Below are positions 39,680 through 48,075 of a DNA stretch of 64,000 nt, in pieces; position 1 is the stretch's first letter, and the number at the start of each line of letters is the position of its first letter. A model generated the notes under the pieces. The model saw only the letters and a program-made list of their open reading frames with translations. It was not told the origin of the DNA and ran no database searches. Made by a program: the position numbers and the translations under genes. Origin of the DNA: Allobosea lathyri (GTDB lineage: Bacteria > Pseudomonadota > Alphaproteobacteria > Rhizobiales > Beijerinckiaceae); assembly GCF_900108245.1 (NCBI RefSeq), contig NZ_FNUY01000008.1, forward strand, positions 62,001 through 126,000. The letters run 5' to 3'.

Positions 39680-39765
39680 GCGCGGGCTGGGCATGAGTGA
39701 GCCCCGGGGACTGTAAATCCCCCGCCTTTGAGCTGTGAGAGTGCAAATTCTCTCCCCTCGCACCA
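39680..39765 (+). tRNA. tRNA-Tyr(GTA), somewhat irregular
   Basis: An 86-nt class II-like tRNA: acceptor GCGCGGG / CCCTCGC with one C-T mismatch, D stem GGGC/GCCC, anticodon stem GGGGA / TCCCC with loop CTGTAAA (anticodon GTA), a long variable region, T stem GAGAG/CTCTC with an 8-base loop, and encoded CCA. The mismatch and T loop (TGCAAATT) depart from normal, so it may be degenerate or specialised. Confidence 0.68.
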
Positions 39766-39788
39766 ACTCCGGATGTGGCCAGAGTGTC

Positions 39789-39817
39789 TTGACTTCTGGA
39801 CATTTCGTCCGTAACGT
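39789..39817 (+). promoter_or_regulatory. Promoter after the tRNA genes
   Basis: TTGACT, 17-bp spacer, TAACGT. The spacer contains GGACATTTCGTCC, a one-mismatch early operator. It lies 125 bp before the gp49-like gene, so it may start the late operon. Confidence 0.5.
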
Positions 39818-39942
39818 CCGTTCCATCGACGCGGGTTCTCGCCGGAGCGGTGCAGTGAAGCCACGGTGTGACTGCCGCCTTGTTTCCAAGGTCCATTAGC
39901 CCGATCCCGCGTCGACCTGACCGCCTCTCACAGGAGATCCCC

Positions 39943-40263
39943 ATGCCCCTCAACGAAGTCGCCGTCGAAGCTGAAATCCAGGAGAAGGGCCTCACTGCCC
40001 CGCGTCTGACGCCCGATCTGATCGACGCGCAGATCGTCTCGGACGCCTACCACGTCTTCCCCGGGACCACGCTGACCGTCTGCGCGCTCACCCTGCGCAA
40101 CGGCTTCCAGGTCACCGGCGAGAGTGCAGCCGCCAGCCCGGAGAACTTCGACGTCGAACTCGGCCGGAAGATCGCCCGCGACAACGCCCGGAACAAGATT
40201 TGGGCGTTCGAGGGCTACACGCTCCGCAACGCACTGAGCGGCCGCACGCTGAGCCACGGCTGA
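39943..40263 (+). CDS. N4 gp49 / Sf6 gp66 family protein
   Basis: A 106-residue protein (APRLTPDLIDAQIVSDAYHVFPGTTLTVCALTLRNGFQVTGESAAASPENFDVELGRKIARDNARNKIWAFEGYTLRN) matching the N4 gp49/Sf6 gp66 family closely. The family is widespread in phages with no firm function. The ATG at 39,943 follows AGGAG by 7 bases. Confidence 0.9.
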   Translation: MPLNEVAVEAEIQEKGLTAPRLTPDLIDAQIVSDAYHVFPGTTLTVCALTLRNGFQVTGESAAASPENFDVELGRKIARDNARNKIWAFEGYTLRNALSGRTLSHG

Positions 40264-40436
40264 TGTGGACCCCGCCGAAGGTCATTCGGGTCTCGGCGTG
40301 GTTCTCGCGGCTGTTCGAGGCCGAGCTCAAGCGGCCACAACCAGACCGTATCCTTGTCGATCGCGAGGGCCAGGCGTATCTGCCAACCCGAGCCGTCCAG
40401 CTGAGGGGGAACGCCCGTGCCAATGACCGTCGATGA
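40263..40436 (+). CDS. Small hypothetical protein
   Basis: A 57-residue protein (MWTPPKVIRVSAWFSRLFEAELKRPQPDRILVDREGQAYLPTRAVQLRG) starting on the last base of the previous stop and overlapping the next gene by 20 bp. No family is recognised. Confidence 0.55.
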   Translation: MWTPPKVIRVSAWFSRLFEAELKRPQPDRILVDREGQAYLPTRAVQLRGNARANDRR

Positions 40437-40608
40437 GGTCTCCGACCTGTTCTGGTCAACGCTCGACAGCAACCTTGCCGCGGAAGGTATCGCCGGGGAG
40501 GTCGTGCTGGAGAGCCTTTGCTTCGGGATGGTGATCTACGAAGTCGGCACGAGCGGCGCTCGCATTGTCGCCCCGAGGGATTTTTACGCGGTCGACCCCA
40601 CAGATTGA
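40417..40608 (+). CDS. Small hypothetical protein
   Basis: A 63-residue protein from GTG 40,417 (or ATG 40,423): MPMTVDEVSDLFWSTLDSNLAAEGIAGEVVLESLCFGMVIYEVG. Acidic; no family is recognised. Followed by a bipartite element and a terminator. Confidence 0.55.
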   Translation: MPMTVDEVSDLFWSTLDSNLAAEGIAGEVVLESLCFGMVIYEVGTSGARIVAPRDFYAVDPTD

Positions 40609-40612
40609 CGTA

Positions 40613-40644
40613 GGCCATAGTCGCGGCCTACAGTCAGGACGTTA
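40613..40644 (+). promoter_or_regulatory. Bipartite element, copy 9
   Basis: GGCCATAGTCGC (one difference), 12-base spacer, then GGACGTTA, right after a gene end. Here GTAGGCC-ATAGTCGC-GGCCTAC also forms a perfect 7-bp hairpin. Confidence 0.75.
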
Positions 40645-40680
40645 GCCACCTCGGCTGGCGTTTCCTCCCTAAACTTTCAG

Positions 40681-40710
40681 CCCGCCCGGCATCCGTCTGG
40701 CGGGTTCTTT
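40681..40710 (+). terminator. Rho-independent terminator
   Basis: CCCGCC / GGCGGG stem followed by TTCTTTCTT, before the tail-fibre genes. Confidence 0.7.
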
Positions 40711-40784
40711 CTTGCCAATCGTCCGGAATGTAGGTTATTGGTGGTTTCGCAGCCGACAAACGGCGCAGCGGAGCGCTTCGCCGG

Positions 40785-41195
40785 ATGGCCAATCCAGATC
40801 CCTACGTTGTCGGCTACAGTTTCTCGGGGTTCCAGACGACCGCCCCGCAGACGCCGTTGCCCGCTCCTGCGCTGGATACGGAACTGGCCAGGATCGCGTC
40901 GTCGAACCAAGCCACGATCACGGCATTGGCCGACGTTCGGCGCGCTGACGGGAAGCTACAGAACGAGCTCGTGACGCTCGACAGTCTTTCGCCCGAAGTC
41001 GCTGCCGGCGTCGACACGCAGCTCGATGCGGTGGCCACGCAGGCAGCAGCCGCCGCCGCCGCGATCAGCGCCGCGGAAGCCGACGCTTCCGCCGAACTCG
41101 CCCAAAACTACGCCACGCAGGCCGGCGCCATGATTTACGATTTCGGGCTGCTGTCAGAGGCCGCCGTCGGCCAAGAAGACTGGGGAACCCTGTAA
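40785..41195 (+). CDS. Tail-fibre-associated protein
   Basis: A 136-residue protein (MANPDPYVVGYSFSGFQTTAPQTPLPAPALDTELARIASSNQATITALADVRR) with an Ala-rich coiled-coil second half (VDTQLDAVATQAAAAAAAISAAEADASAE). The start resembles the virion-binding end of short tail fibres. It directly overlaps the fibre gene by one base. A fibre stalk or adaptor role is inferred. Confidence 0.6.
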   Translation: MANPDPYVVGYSFSGFQTTAPQTPLPAPALDTELARIASSNQATITALADVRRADGKLQNELVTLDSLSPEVAAGVDTQLDAVATQAAAAAAAISAAEADASAELAQNYATQAGAMIYDFGLLSEAAVGQEDWGTL

Positions 41196-42310
41196 TGGCC
41201 CGCACACCACGCCGTTTTGCTCGCGGAACGACCGCCGAGGTCGCGGCCTACACGGGGCTCTCTGGCGAACCCATCTGGAATACACAAACCGGCCGGCTGC
41301 ACATGCAGAACGGTGCGACAGCCGGCGGCGTACCGCACGCGCTGAAGTCGGAAATCGACGTGCTGTCGCCCGTAGGCGGTGGTTTGACGGTCAGCGCCGC
41401 TGCCGGCGCCCTGACGATCGCTTTGGTCACGTTGGCGGGGAACACCCCGACAGCCACGGACGTCGTGACCCTGATGTTCCGCTCCGCGACGGCGAATGTC
41501 GGCGCTTTGACCACGCGGGTCGTTTCGGCCGCGTCGAGCCTGGTGCTGTCCTCGGGGTCAACGCTCGGCGTTCCCGCGATCAACACGCCCTTTGCGCTTT
41601 GGGTTGTTGCGTTCGACGACGCGGGGACCGTGCGTCTCGGCGTCGTGAACTGTCTCTCCGGCAAGAACATCTACCCGCTGGGCAAAGGCCAGAAGATCGC
41701 GTCGTCCACGGCGGAAGGCGGTGCCGGCGGCGCGGACAGCAATTCGATTTTCTACACCGGCACAGCCGTGGCGGCGAAGGCCTATACGATCCTCGGGCGC
41801 CTGTCGTGGGAGGTTGGTCTCACGGCGCTCGGGACCTGGGTCGCGCCCACATTCGTGGAACTCTGGCAGGCCGGCATGAAGCTGCCGGGCGATGTCGTTC
41901 AGAGCATCAGCGCGACGGACACGACTGCGACATCGGCCAGCGGCACGACCAAGGTGGTCACGACGACGACGGCCAGCATCGCCTTGACATCGGCCGCAAA
42001 CCTCGTCCGGACACGTGCGAGCGGACCGGCGCTCTGCGGGACCAACACGCAGATCACCGCCACGCAGCTGTCGCGGACCAACACGTTCACCGCTGTGGGC
42101 AACATCGCGACCGTCTTCTCGACGGCGCAGCCCACCTATGGCGTCGCTTTCATGGAGGGACTTGACGCCCCCGGCGTGACCACTTCGGTGGCCTACTTCG
42201 TTTTCGTGTGGGGCTCCGGCATCGTCGGAACGGTGTTCACCTGGTTGCCTTCCGCGTCGGCGCTCGGCGCTGTTACAGGCGTGATCTCCCTCGAAGAGTT
42301 GCAGACGTGA
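41195..42310 (+). CDS. Tail fibre / receptor-binding protein
   Basis: A 371-residue protein whose start (RFARGTTAEVAAYTGLSGEPIWNTQTGRLHMQNGATAGG) follows the short beta-strand attachment domain seen at the N-terminus of phage tropism determinants and fibres. The rest is Thr/Ala/Gly-rich beta structure with few charges, as in trimeric receptor-binding heads. It is the best candidate for host recognition. Confidence 0.72.
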   Translation: MARTPRRFARGTTAEVAAYTGLSGEPIWNTQTGRLHMQNGATAGGVPHALKSEIDVLSPVGGGLTVSAAAGALTIALVTLAGNTPTATDVVTLMFRSATANVGALTTRVVSAASSLVLSSGSTLGVPAINTPFALWVVAFDDAGTVRLGVVNCLSGKNIYPLGKGQKIASSTAEGGAGGADSNSIFYTGTAVAAKAYTILGRLSWEVGLTALGTWVAPTFVELWQAGMKLPGDVVQSISATDTTATSASGTTKVVTTTTASIALTSAANLVRTRASGPALCGTNTQITATQLSRTNTFTAVGNIATVFSTAQPTYGVAFMEGLDAPGVTTSVAYFVFVWGSGIVGTVFTWLPSASALGAVTGVISLEELQT

Positions 42311-42429
42311 TGAAGCGCTTCGTCACCCTGGCCCTGGTATTGGCCCTCGCCGGGTGCGCAGGGCGTCGTGACGACGGGGCCGGCGGTCTCTGGAAGATCC
42401 CGCTGTGCAAAGCTGAAGGACGCTGCTGA
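42310..42429 (+). CDS. 39-residue lipoprotein
   Basis: ATG at 42,310 gives MKRFVTLALVLALAGCAGRR with lipobox LAGC, then DDGAGGLWKIPLCKAEGRC. It sits between the fibre and endolysin genes and overlaps both by one base. It may be a lysis accessory. Confidence 0.6.
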   Translation: MKRFVTLALVLALAGCAGRRDDGAGGLWKIPLCKAEGRC

Positions 42430-43193
42430 TGGATCGCGCGGCCTTCTTCGATGACGTCCGGGAGAACCTGTTCAGCGGCACACTTGGCGTCGAACAGGTC
42501 GACGGGCTGTCGCGCATTCTCGACGAGGCCGAACGCCGCGGCATGCCGTTGAACCAGTGTGTCTATGTCCTCGCGACGCCGTTCCACGAGACGGCGCGAG
42601 CCATGCAGCCGGTCATCGAGACCCGCCGCGCCGACGAGAAGGTCAACCCGAGCGTCGACAGCGCGATTGCGCGACTGGAGAGCTCGTGGAAGGCCGGCAA
42701 GATGCCGTGGGTGAAGACGGCCTATTGGCGCAAGGATGCGAACGGCCTGTCCTGGCTTGGCCGGGGTCTGCCGCAGGTCACGCACCGCGACAACTACGTC
42801 CGCGCCGAGAAGGAAACCGGCGTGCCCTTCACGAAGGACCCGAGCCTGATGCTCAAGATCGAGCATGCGGTCCCCGTGATGTTCCTCGGCATGATCGAGG
42901 GTTGGTTCACCGGCAAGAAGCTGGACGACTATCTGACCGCGACGAAGACCGACTACGTCAACGCACGGCGAATTATCAACGGCGTCGAGAGCGCCGAGAA
43001 GGTCGCCGGCTATGCCCGGAAGTTCGAGGCTGCGCTGAAGGCCGCTCGATACGGCGAGAAAACGTCCACAGTCGCGCCAGTCAAGCCGATCGAACCGGTC
43101 AAGCCGGTCGACGTGCCAGCTGCCCCGGTTGCCCGCGCGAGCGCCTGGTCGGCGCTTTTCACCGCGCTCGCCGCTCTCTGGAAGGGTCGTTGA
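42429..43193 (+). CDS. Endolysin, glycoside hydrolase 19-like
   Basis: A 254-residue protein with LATPFHETARAMQPVIETR and WLGRGLPQVTHRDNYVRAEKETG. These give the catalytic glutamate (HET) and GRG-Q-TH-NY core of GH19-type phage endolysins that cleave the peptidoglycan glycan strand. The C-terminal ~45 residues are a PVKP-repeat linker and a hydrophobic tail (WSALFTALAALWKGR) that may target the membrane. Holin and spanin genes follow. Confidence 0.85.
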   Translation: MDRAAFFDDVRENLFSGTLGVEQVDGLSRILDEAERRGMPLNQCVYVLATPFHETARAMQPVIETRRADEKVNPSVDSAIARLESSWKAGKMPWVKTAYWRKDANGLSWLGRGLPQVTHRDNYVRAEKETGVPFTKDPSLMLKIEHAVPVMFLGMIEGWFTGKKLDDYLTATKTDYVNARRIINGVESAEKVAGYARKFEAALKAARYGEKTSTVAPVKPIEPVKPVDVPAAPVARASAWSALFTALAALWKGR

Positions 43194-43194
43194 A

Positions 43195-43500
43195 ATGCAA
43201 ATCGATTGGCCCGTGCTCGCCCGGCAGATCGCTCTGATCATCGTGCCGCTTGTTGTCGTGAAGCTGAAGATCCCCGACACGATCGCGGCGGTGATCTCCG
43301 GCCCGCTGGTCGATCTGGCCGCGACCGGGATCGTCGTGGTTGGAACAGCTCTCGTCGGGTGGGTGATCTTTCTCGGCCAGCGCCGCGAGCAGCCAGCTCA
43401 GCAGATTGCCGCTGTAGCGGCCTTGCCGAGCGTGGAAAAGGTGACTGTCACCAGCGACAGGCTCGCCGCGAGCATCCCGAGTTCAAAGGTCGTGTCGTGA
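43195..43500 (+). CDS. Putative holin
   Basis: A 101-residue protein with two hydrophobic segments (QIALIIVPLVVVKL and VDLAATGIVVVGTALVGWVIFLG) and a polar C-terminus. It lies between endolysin and spanin genes, which is the normal holin place. The assignment rests on topology and order. Confidence 0.7.
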   Translation: MQIDWPVLARQIALIIVPLVVVKLKIPDTIAAVISGPLVDLAATGIVVVGTALVGWVIFLGQRREQPAQQIAAVAALPSVEKVTVTSDRLAASIPSSKVVS

Positions 43501-43748
43501 CGATCCTCGCCTGGCTATGGGCCAAGGTCTCCGGCTACGCAGCCGCAGCCGGCGCCATCGCCGCGGCGATCTTCGCCGTCTGGCTGAAGGGCCGCCAGGA
43601 CGGCAAGCGGATCATGAAGGAAGAGCAGGATCGGCATCGGGCGGAAGCCATCGCCGCAAAGAGGAAATCCGACAGTGAAATCGACAACCTTGCTCCTGCT
43701 GATCTCGACCACCGCATGGATCGGTGGGTGCGCAAAGATAACAGGTGA
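43497..43748 (+). CDS. Rz-like inner-membrane spanin
   Basis: From GTG 43,497: an N-terminal helix (VSGYAAAAGAIAAAIFAVWLKG) then a charged helical periplasmic part (KRIMKEEQDRHRAEAIAAKRK). The next lipoprotein gene begins inside this one, as for Rz/Rz1 pairs. Confidence 0.75.
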   Translation: MTILAWLWAKVSGYAAAAGAIAAAIFAVWLKGRQDGKRIMKEEQDRHRAEAIAAKRKSDSEIDNLAPADLDHRMDRWVRKDNR

Positions 43749-43875
43749 TTTCTGCGACGTCGCGGCCCCCATCCGTCCGTCTGCCGCGTCCATAGTCGCG
43801 ATGGATCAAACGGATAAGCTGGCCGTTCTGAAGCATAACGAATACGGTGCGAAGGCCTGCGGATGGACCCGATGA
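43675..43875 (+). CDS. Rz1-like outer-membrane spanin lipoprotein
   Basis: From a GTG at 43,675: MKSTTLLLLISTTAWIGGCAK, a lipoprotein signal with lipobox IGGC, overlapping the Rz-like gene by 74 bp in another frame. The mature part is about 48 residues. It carries bipartite element 10. Together with the Rz-like protein it should fuse inner and outer membranes at lysis. Confidence 0.72.
   Translation: MKSTTLLLLISTTAWIGGCAKITGDFCDVAAPIRPSAASIVAMDQTDKLAVLKHNEYGAKACGWTR
43788..43819 (+). promoter_or_regulatory. Bipartite element, copy 10
   Basis: Exact GTCCATAGTCGC, 12-base spacer, then GGATAAGC, inside the o-spanin coding sequence upstream of the next gene start. Confidence 0.7.
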
Positions 43876-44189
43876 AACTCAACGAGGATGGTAAATTCTT
43901 CGACCGGTTGATCCCCTCGCTGCTTTCAGCGGGTATCGCCGTGTTGGGAATGGCCGTCCTTTTTTGGGCCGATACACGGGCCGCCGATCGCGAGACGGCG
44001 ACCGCGATCTCGCGCCTTGAGAAGAAGCAGGACGCGATCGAGGCCGAGCAGCGCGAACAGCGTCAGGCGGCCTCGGCCGACCGTCAGAAGACGGCCGAGT
44101 TGGCCGGTGACGTTCGGAACGTGCTGCGCTCGACGGTTCGGATCGAGACGCTGCTCGATCGGCTGACGATGCCGCCGGCTCCACGCTGA
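43863..44189 (+). CDS. Small membrane protein with coiled coil
   Basis: A 108-residue protein with one helix (IPSLLSAGIAVLGMAVLFWA) then a coiled coil (ISRLEKKQDAIEAEQREQRQAA). It could be a second holin-like or terminase accessory protein; nothing decides. It overlaps the terminase start by one base. Confidence 0.6.
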   Translation: MDPMKLNEDGKFFDRLIPSLLSAGIAVLGMAVLFWADTRAADRETATAISRLEKKQDAIEAEQREQRQAASADRQKTAELAGDVRNVLRSTVRIETLLDRLTMPPAPR

Positions 44190-45844
44190 TGCCGCACCCG
44201 AACTCCATCAATCCTGACACTGGCAAGCGGTACGGCTTCGTCGATCCCAAGAAGGATCAGGCGAAGCAGCTTCGCGAGATCCAGAAGCAGATCGCGACGA
44301 CCCGCCGGATGGAGGCCGCCGCCAAGGCTCGGGATGGCCTGCTGGCGTTCACCCGTTTCACGATGCCGGACCCTGAAGATCCCAGCAATGCCGAGCGTTC
44401 GCGGTACGAGGCCGCCCGGTTCCAGGAGCACGTCGCGCAGGTCATCACGCTCTTCCTGAAGGGTGATCTGCTGCACGCCGACGGCCGCGTCTGCACGCAG
44501 CTGATCCTGTGCATGCCACCCCGGCACAGCAAGACCGAACTGGCCACGAAGCGCGCTGCCGCCTGGTATTCCGGTCAGCATCCACGTGACGATATCATCG
44601 TGGCGTCGGCCTCGGACCTGCTGGCGGAAGACGTCGGCGCCGACGTCCGCGCCAACCTGCACAGCCCGGCTTTCAAGCAGGTCTTCCCGACCTACAAGCT
44701 GCGGCGTGGCGGCAACGCCAAGAACAACATCCAGACCGACGAGGGCGGGCGCCTGATCTTCGCCGGCCGCGGCGGCACGATCAACGGTCGCGGCGCGCAT
44801 CTGCTGCTGGTCGACGATCTCTACAAGGATCACGAGGAAGCGCGCTCGCCGACGATCCGCGACGCCGCGTGGAACTGGTTCACGAAGGTCGCGCTCTACC
44901 GCCGGATGGGTAAGCGCCTGACCATCGTCACGATGACGCGTTGGCACTCCGACGACATCATCGGACGGCTGACCGATCCGAAGAGCGACTATTACAACGC
45001 TGAGGAAGCCGCGGACTGGATGATCATCCGTCTGCCCGGCATCGCCGAGGAAAACGATCCGCTCGGTCGCGAGCCCGGCGAGGCACTGTGGCCGGAGCGC
45101 TACGATGTCGACTACCACCGCGCCAACCAGCGCCGCGACCCGCTCGGCTTCGCCGCCCTGGTGCAGCAGCGGCCGACGGTGGCCGACGGGACGCTCTTCC
45201 GGCGCGAGACCATCCAGTATTACGACCAGCTGCCCGACGACCTGCGCTTCTACTGCGCCTCCGACCATGCCGTGAAGGAGAAGCAGCGGAACGATCCGTC
45301 CTGCTTCATCAAGGTTGGCGTCGATCGCCAGGACAACCTCTATCTGGTCGAAGCCGTCTGGAAGCGGATGGCCACCGACGTCGCCGTCGAGGCCATGCTG
45401 ACCATGGCCGGCGGCAACATGGCGCCGCTGCTCTGGTGGGCGGAAGCCGGGCATATCTCGGGCTCGATCGGGCCGTTCCTGCGCAAGCGCATGAGCGAGA
45501 CCGGCACATACATCAATCTCGTCGAGGTCACGCCGAAGGCCGACAAGGAGCAGCGCGCGCAGTCGATCGCCGCCCGTGTTGCGATGGGCAAGGTGCTCTT
45601 CCCGAAAACCGCCTGGTGGACGACGTCCGCGGTCGACGAGCTCTTGGCCTTCCCGAACGGCAACCACGACGATTTCGTCGATGCGCTCGCCTACATCGGC
45701 CTCGGCCTCGGCCAGCAATTCGGCAAGGGCAAAGCCCCCGACAGCAAACCCGCCTCGGCTCCCACGGGCTCCGTCGGCTGGATGAAGCAGATGGATCGGT
45801 GGAACGCCGACAAGAAACGCTCGCTAGAGCTTGGAGGCTTCTAA
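44189..45844 (+). CDS. Terminase large subunit
   Basis: This 551-residue motor packages DNA into the prohead. Walker A is CMPPRHSKTE (near 110), Walker B LLLVDDLYKD (near 207), and a coupling segment TIVTMTRWH follows. The nuclease lobe has FYCASDHAV (Asp near 356) and HDDFVDALAYIG (near 494). All motor and nuclease residues look intact. It abuts the portal gene with one-base overlap. Confidence 0.94.
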   Translation: MPHPNSINPDTGKRYGFVDPKKDQAKQLREIQKQIATTRRMEAAAKARDGLLAFTRFTMPDPEDPSNAERSRYEAARFQEHVAQVITLFLKGDLLHADGRVCTQLILCMPPRHSKTELATKRAAAWYSGQHPRDDIIVASASDLLAEDVGADVRANLHSPAFKQVFPTYKLRRGGNAKNNIQTDEGGRLIFAGRGGTINGRGAHLLLVDDLYKDHEEARSPTIRDAAWNWFTKVALYRRMGKRLTIVTMTRWHSDDIIGRLTDPKSDYYNAEEAADWMIIRLPGIAEENDPLGREPGEALWPERYDVDYHRANQRRDPLGFAALVQQRPTVADGTLFRRETIQYYDQLPDDLRFYCASDHAVKEKQRNDPSCFIKVGVDRQDNLYLVEAVWKRMATDVAVEAMLTMAGGNMAPLLWWAEAGHISGSIGPFLRKRMSETGTYINLVEVTPKADKEQRAQSIAARVAMGKVLFPKTAWWTTSAVDELLAFPNGNHDDFVDALAYIGLGLGQQFGKGKAPDSKPASAPTGSVGWMKQMDRWNADKKRSLELGGF

Positions 45845-48072
45845 TGGCACTCTCGAACATCATCGGCGATGAGATCGACGAAGCCGAGGCCGTCCCGGTC
45901 GCGGAAAGCACGCCGGACGCCGAGCAGGCTGAAAACGAGAAAGCCCAGGTCCTCAAGATCCAGGGCGCGGTCAAGGCCGACAAGAAATTCCACGAGAAGG
46001 CGTTCGAGCAGATGCGCAGCGACATGTTCGCGGCGCGCAAGGGTTACGATCCGAAGACCTACCCGGGCGCCACGAGCTATGTCGCTCCGATCACGCGCAG
46101 CCTGATCAAATCGAAGACCGACAGCCTCTACGCGAAGAACCCCAAGGCCACCGCGAAGCGGAAAGAGACCCTGGATTTCGTCGTTTGGGACGAGACCCCA
46201 CAGTCGCTCCAGATGGCGTTCCAGACCGTGCAGATGGCGCAGCAGATGATGGCTGCAGCGCCGCAGCAGGTCGACCTGGTGACGGGTGAAGCCGTGCCGG
46301 ACGTCCCGCAGATCCCGCCCGAGATGATGCAGGCCTTCCAGACCGCGCAGGAGGTCATCGCCGATTATCAGCAGGGGACGGCTCGCCGCAAGGATATCAA
46401 CAAGCTCGGGAAGACGCTCGAAATTCTCTACAGCCAGGCGCTGACCGAGCAGAAACCCGTCGACTTCAAGACTGGCATGAAAAGCCTGGTGCGCCGCGCC
46501 CTGACGAACGGCGTCGGTTACGTCGAGCTCGACTTCCAGCGTCAGTACGGGCCGCGCCCGGGCATGACGGAACGCTTGGCCGATGCCCGGACCCGGCTGG
46601 ACCATCTGCGTGTCCTGCAGGAGCGCGCCGCCGAAGGCGAGATCGAGAACGACGACGCCGAGATGTACGAGCTCGAAACGTCGATCGCGGCGCTGGAGAA
46701 GGAGCCCGAGGTCATCCTGCGCGAAGGCCTAATCGTCGACTTCCCGCCGTCCACGCGCGTCATCCCGCACTCCCTGTGCAAGAGCCTCGTCGGGTTCATC
46801 GGCGCGCGCCGGATCACGATCGAATATCTCTTCACGTGCACCGAAATCCAGGAGCTCTTCGGCGTCGACATCAAGGGCGGCTACAAGGCCTATAGCCTGA
46901 ACGGGAAGAGCGATCAGGATACCGCCAGCGCCAACATGGTCGCAGACGAGGATGGCGCCAACGAGTACGGGCCCCGAACCGGCGAAGTAAAGGATAAGGA
47001 AGACGGGCTCGTCTGCGTCTGGAAGCACTTCGATAAGCCGTCCGGGCTCGTCTATTACGTTGCCGACGGCCACAATAAATGGCTTCGCCCGCCGGCCCCT
47101 CCGAATGTCTTCGTTGAGGATTTCTGGCCCGTCTATGCGATCACGTTCAACGACGTTGAAGACGAGAACTACCTGTGGCCGCCGTCCGACGTCCAGCTGA
47201 TCAAGGACCAGCAGCACGGCATCAATTCGTCCAGGCAGGGCCAGAAGGAGCATCGCAAGGCGGCTCGACCGCGTTGGATTGGCGCCAAGGGCTTCGTTGG
47301 CGAAGAGGCGGTGAAGACGATCGCATCGGCCGAGCCGTTCACCGTCTCGTTGATCGACAAGGAGCCCCAGGCCAAAATCAACGACATGCTGGAGGTCATA
47401 AAGGTCCCCGGCGTCGATCCGAACCTCTACGACACCTCGCCCTATGTCACCGACATGCAGATGTCGGTTGGCATGCAGGAGGCGCAATTCGGCGGCGTGG
47501 CCAAGGCCACGGCAACGGAAAGCGCCATCGCGGCCAACTCGACGGCGTCGACCAGCAACTCGAATGTCGACGATCTCGACGCGTTCCTGACCGTTCTGGC
47601 GCGTGCCTCGGGGCAGATCCTTCTGCGCGAGATGTCGGAAGAGCAGGTGAAGCGCATCGCCGGTGTCGGCGCGTTCTGGCCTCACCAGCAATTGGCCGAC
47701 GTCGCGGACGAAATCTATCTGGAGGTTCAGGCCGGCTCGACCGGCAAACCCAACCAGGCGATCGAGATCGACAATTTCAACAAGGTCGCGCCGATCATCT
47801 TGCAGATCCCGGGGCTCAACAAGCACGCTTTCCTGAAGGAAGCGCTTCGCCGTCTCGACGATCGCATGGACTTGACCGAGATGTTCGACGATCAGGCGCC
47901 CTCGATCATTGCGCAGAACGCGATGGCGTCTGCGGCACCGCCACCCGCCGCGCCCGGCGAGCCAGGGGCCGCGCCGGAGGCCCAGGGAGGGCAGGGCGCA
48001 GACAACGCGCCGAAGCCTCCCGACGGTGATCCGGGCGGCTCCGACGCCGCCTTTGGGAGCAATCAGGTCTAG
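45844..48072 (+). CDS. Portal protein
   Basis: A 742-residue protein directly after the terminase, of the size and style of podovirus portals. It has a helical N-terminal clip region, a central domain (GATSYVAPITRSLIKSKTDSLYAKNP, VIPHSLCKSLVGFIGARR), and a C-terminal part with EAQFGGVAKATATESAIAANSTASTSNSN and a disordered Pro/Ala/Gly tail. The ATG at 45,844 was chosen; the open frame upstream to 45,088 is antisense to nothing but lies inside the terminase and is a shadow. Confidence 0.85.
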   Translation: MALSNIIGDEIDEAEAVPVAESTPDAEQAENEKAQVLKIQGAVKADKKFHEKAFEQMRSDMFAARKGYDPKTYPGATSYVAPITRSLIKSKTDSLYAKNPKATAKRKETLDFVVWDETPQSLQMAFQTVQMAQQMMAAAPQQVDLVTGEAVPDVPQIPPEMMQAFQTAQEVIADYQQGTARRKDINKLGKTLEILYSQALTEQKPVDFKTGMKSLVRRALTNGVGYVELDFQRQYGPRPGMTERLADARTRLDHLRVLQERAAEGEIENDDAEMYELETSIAALEKEPEVILREGLIVDFPPSTRVIPHSLCKSLVGFIGARRITIEYLFTCTEIQELFGVDIKGGYKAYSLNGKSDQDTASANMVADEDGANEYGPRTGEVKDKEDGLVCVWKHFDKPSGLVYYVADGHNKWLRPPAPPNVFVEDFWPVYAITFNDVEDENYLWPPSDVQLIKDQQHGINSSRQGQKEHRKAARPRWIGAKGFVGEEAVKTIASAEPFTVSLIDKEPQAKINDMLEVIKVPGVDPNLYDTSPYVTDMQMSVGMQEAQFGGVAKATATESAIAANSTASTSNSNVDDLDAFLTVLARASGQILLREMSEEQVKRIAGVGAFWPHQQLADVADEIYLEVQAGSTGKPNQAIEIDNFNKVAPIILQIPGLNKHAFLKEALRRLDDRMDLTEMFDDQAPSIIAQNAMASAAPPPAAPGEPGAAPEAQGGQGADNAPKPPDGDPGGSDAAFGSNQV

Positions 48073-48075
48073 TTC

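Noticed and set aside
44084-45718. 544-codon reverse frame opposite the terminase large subunit
   Set aside because: The forward frame holds intact terminase motor and nuclease motifs; the reverse product is a shadow caused by GC-rich third positions.
45088-45843. In-frame N-terminal extension of the portal gene
   Set aside because: The extra 252 codons lie within the terminase gene in another frame and are Arg/Pro-rich; the ATG at 45,844 after the terminase stop gives a normal portal.
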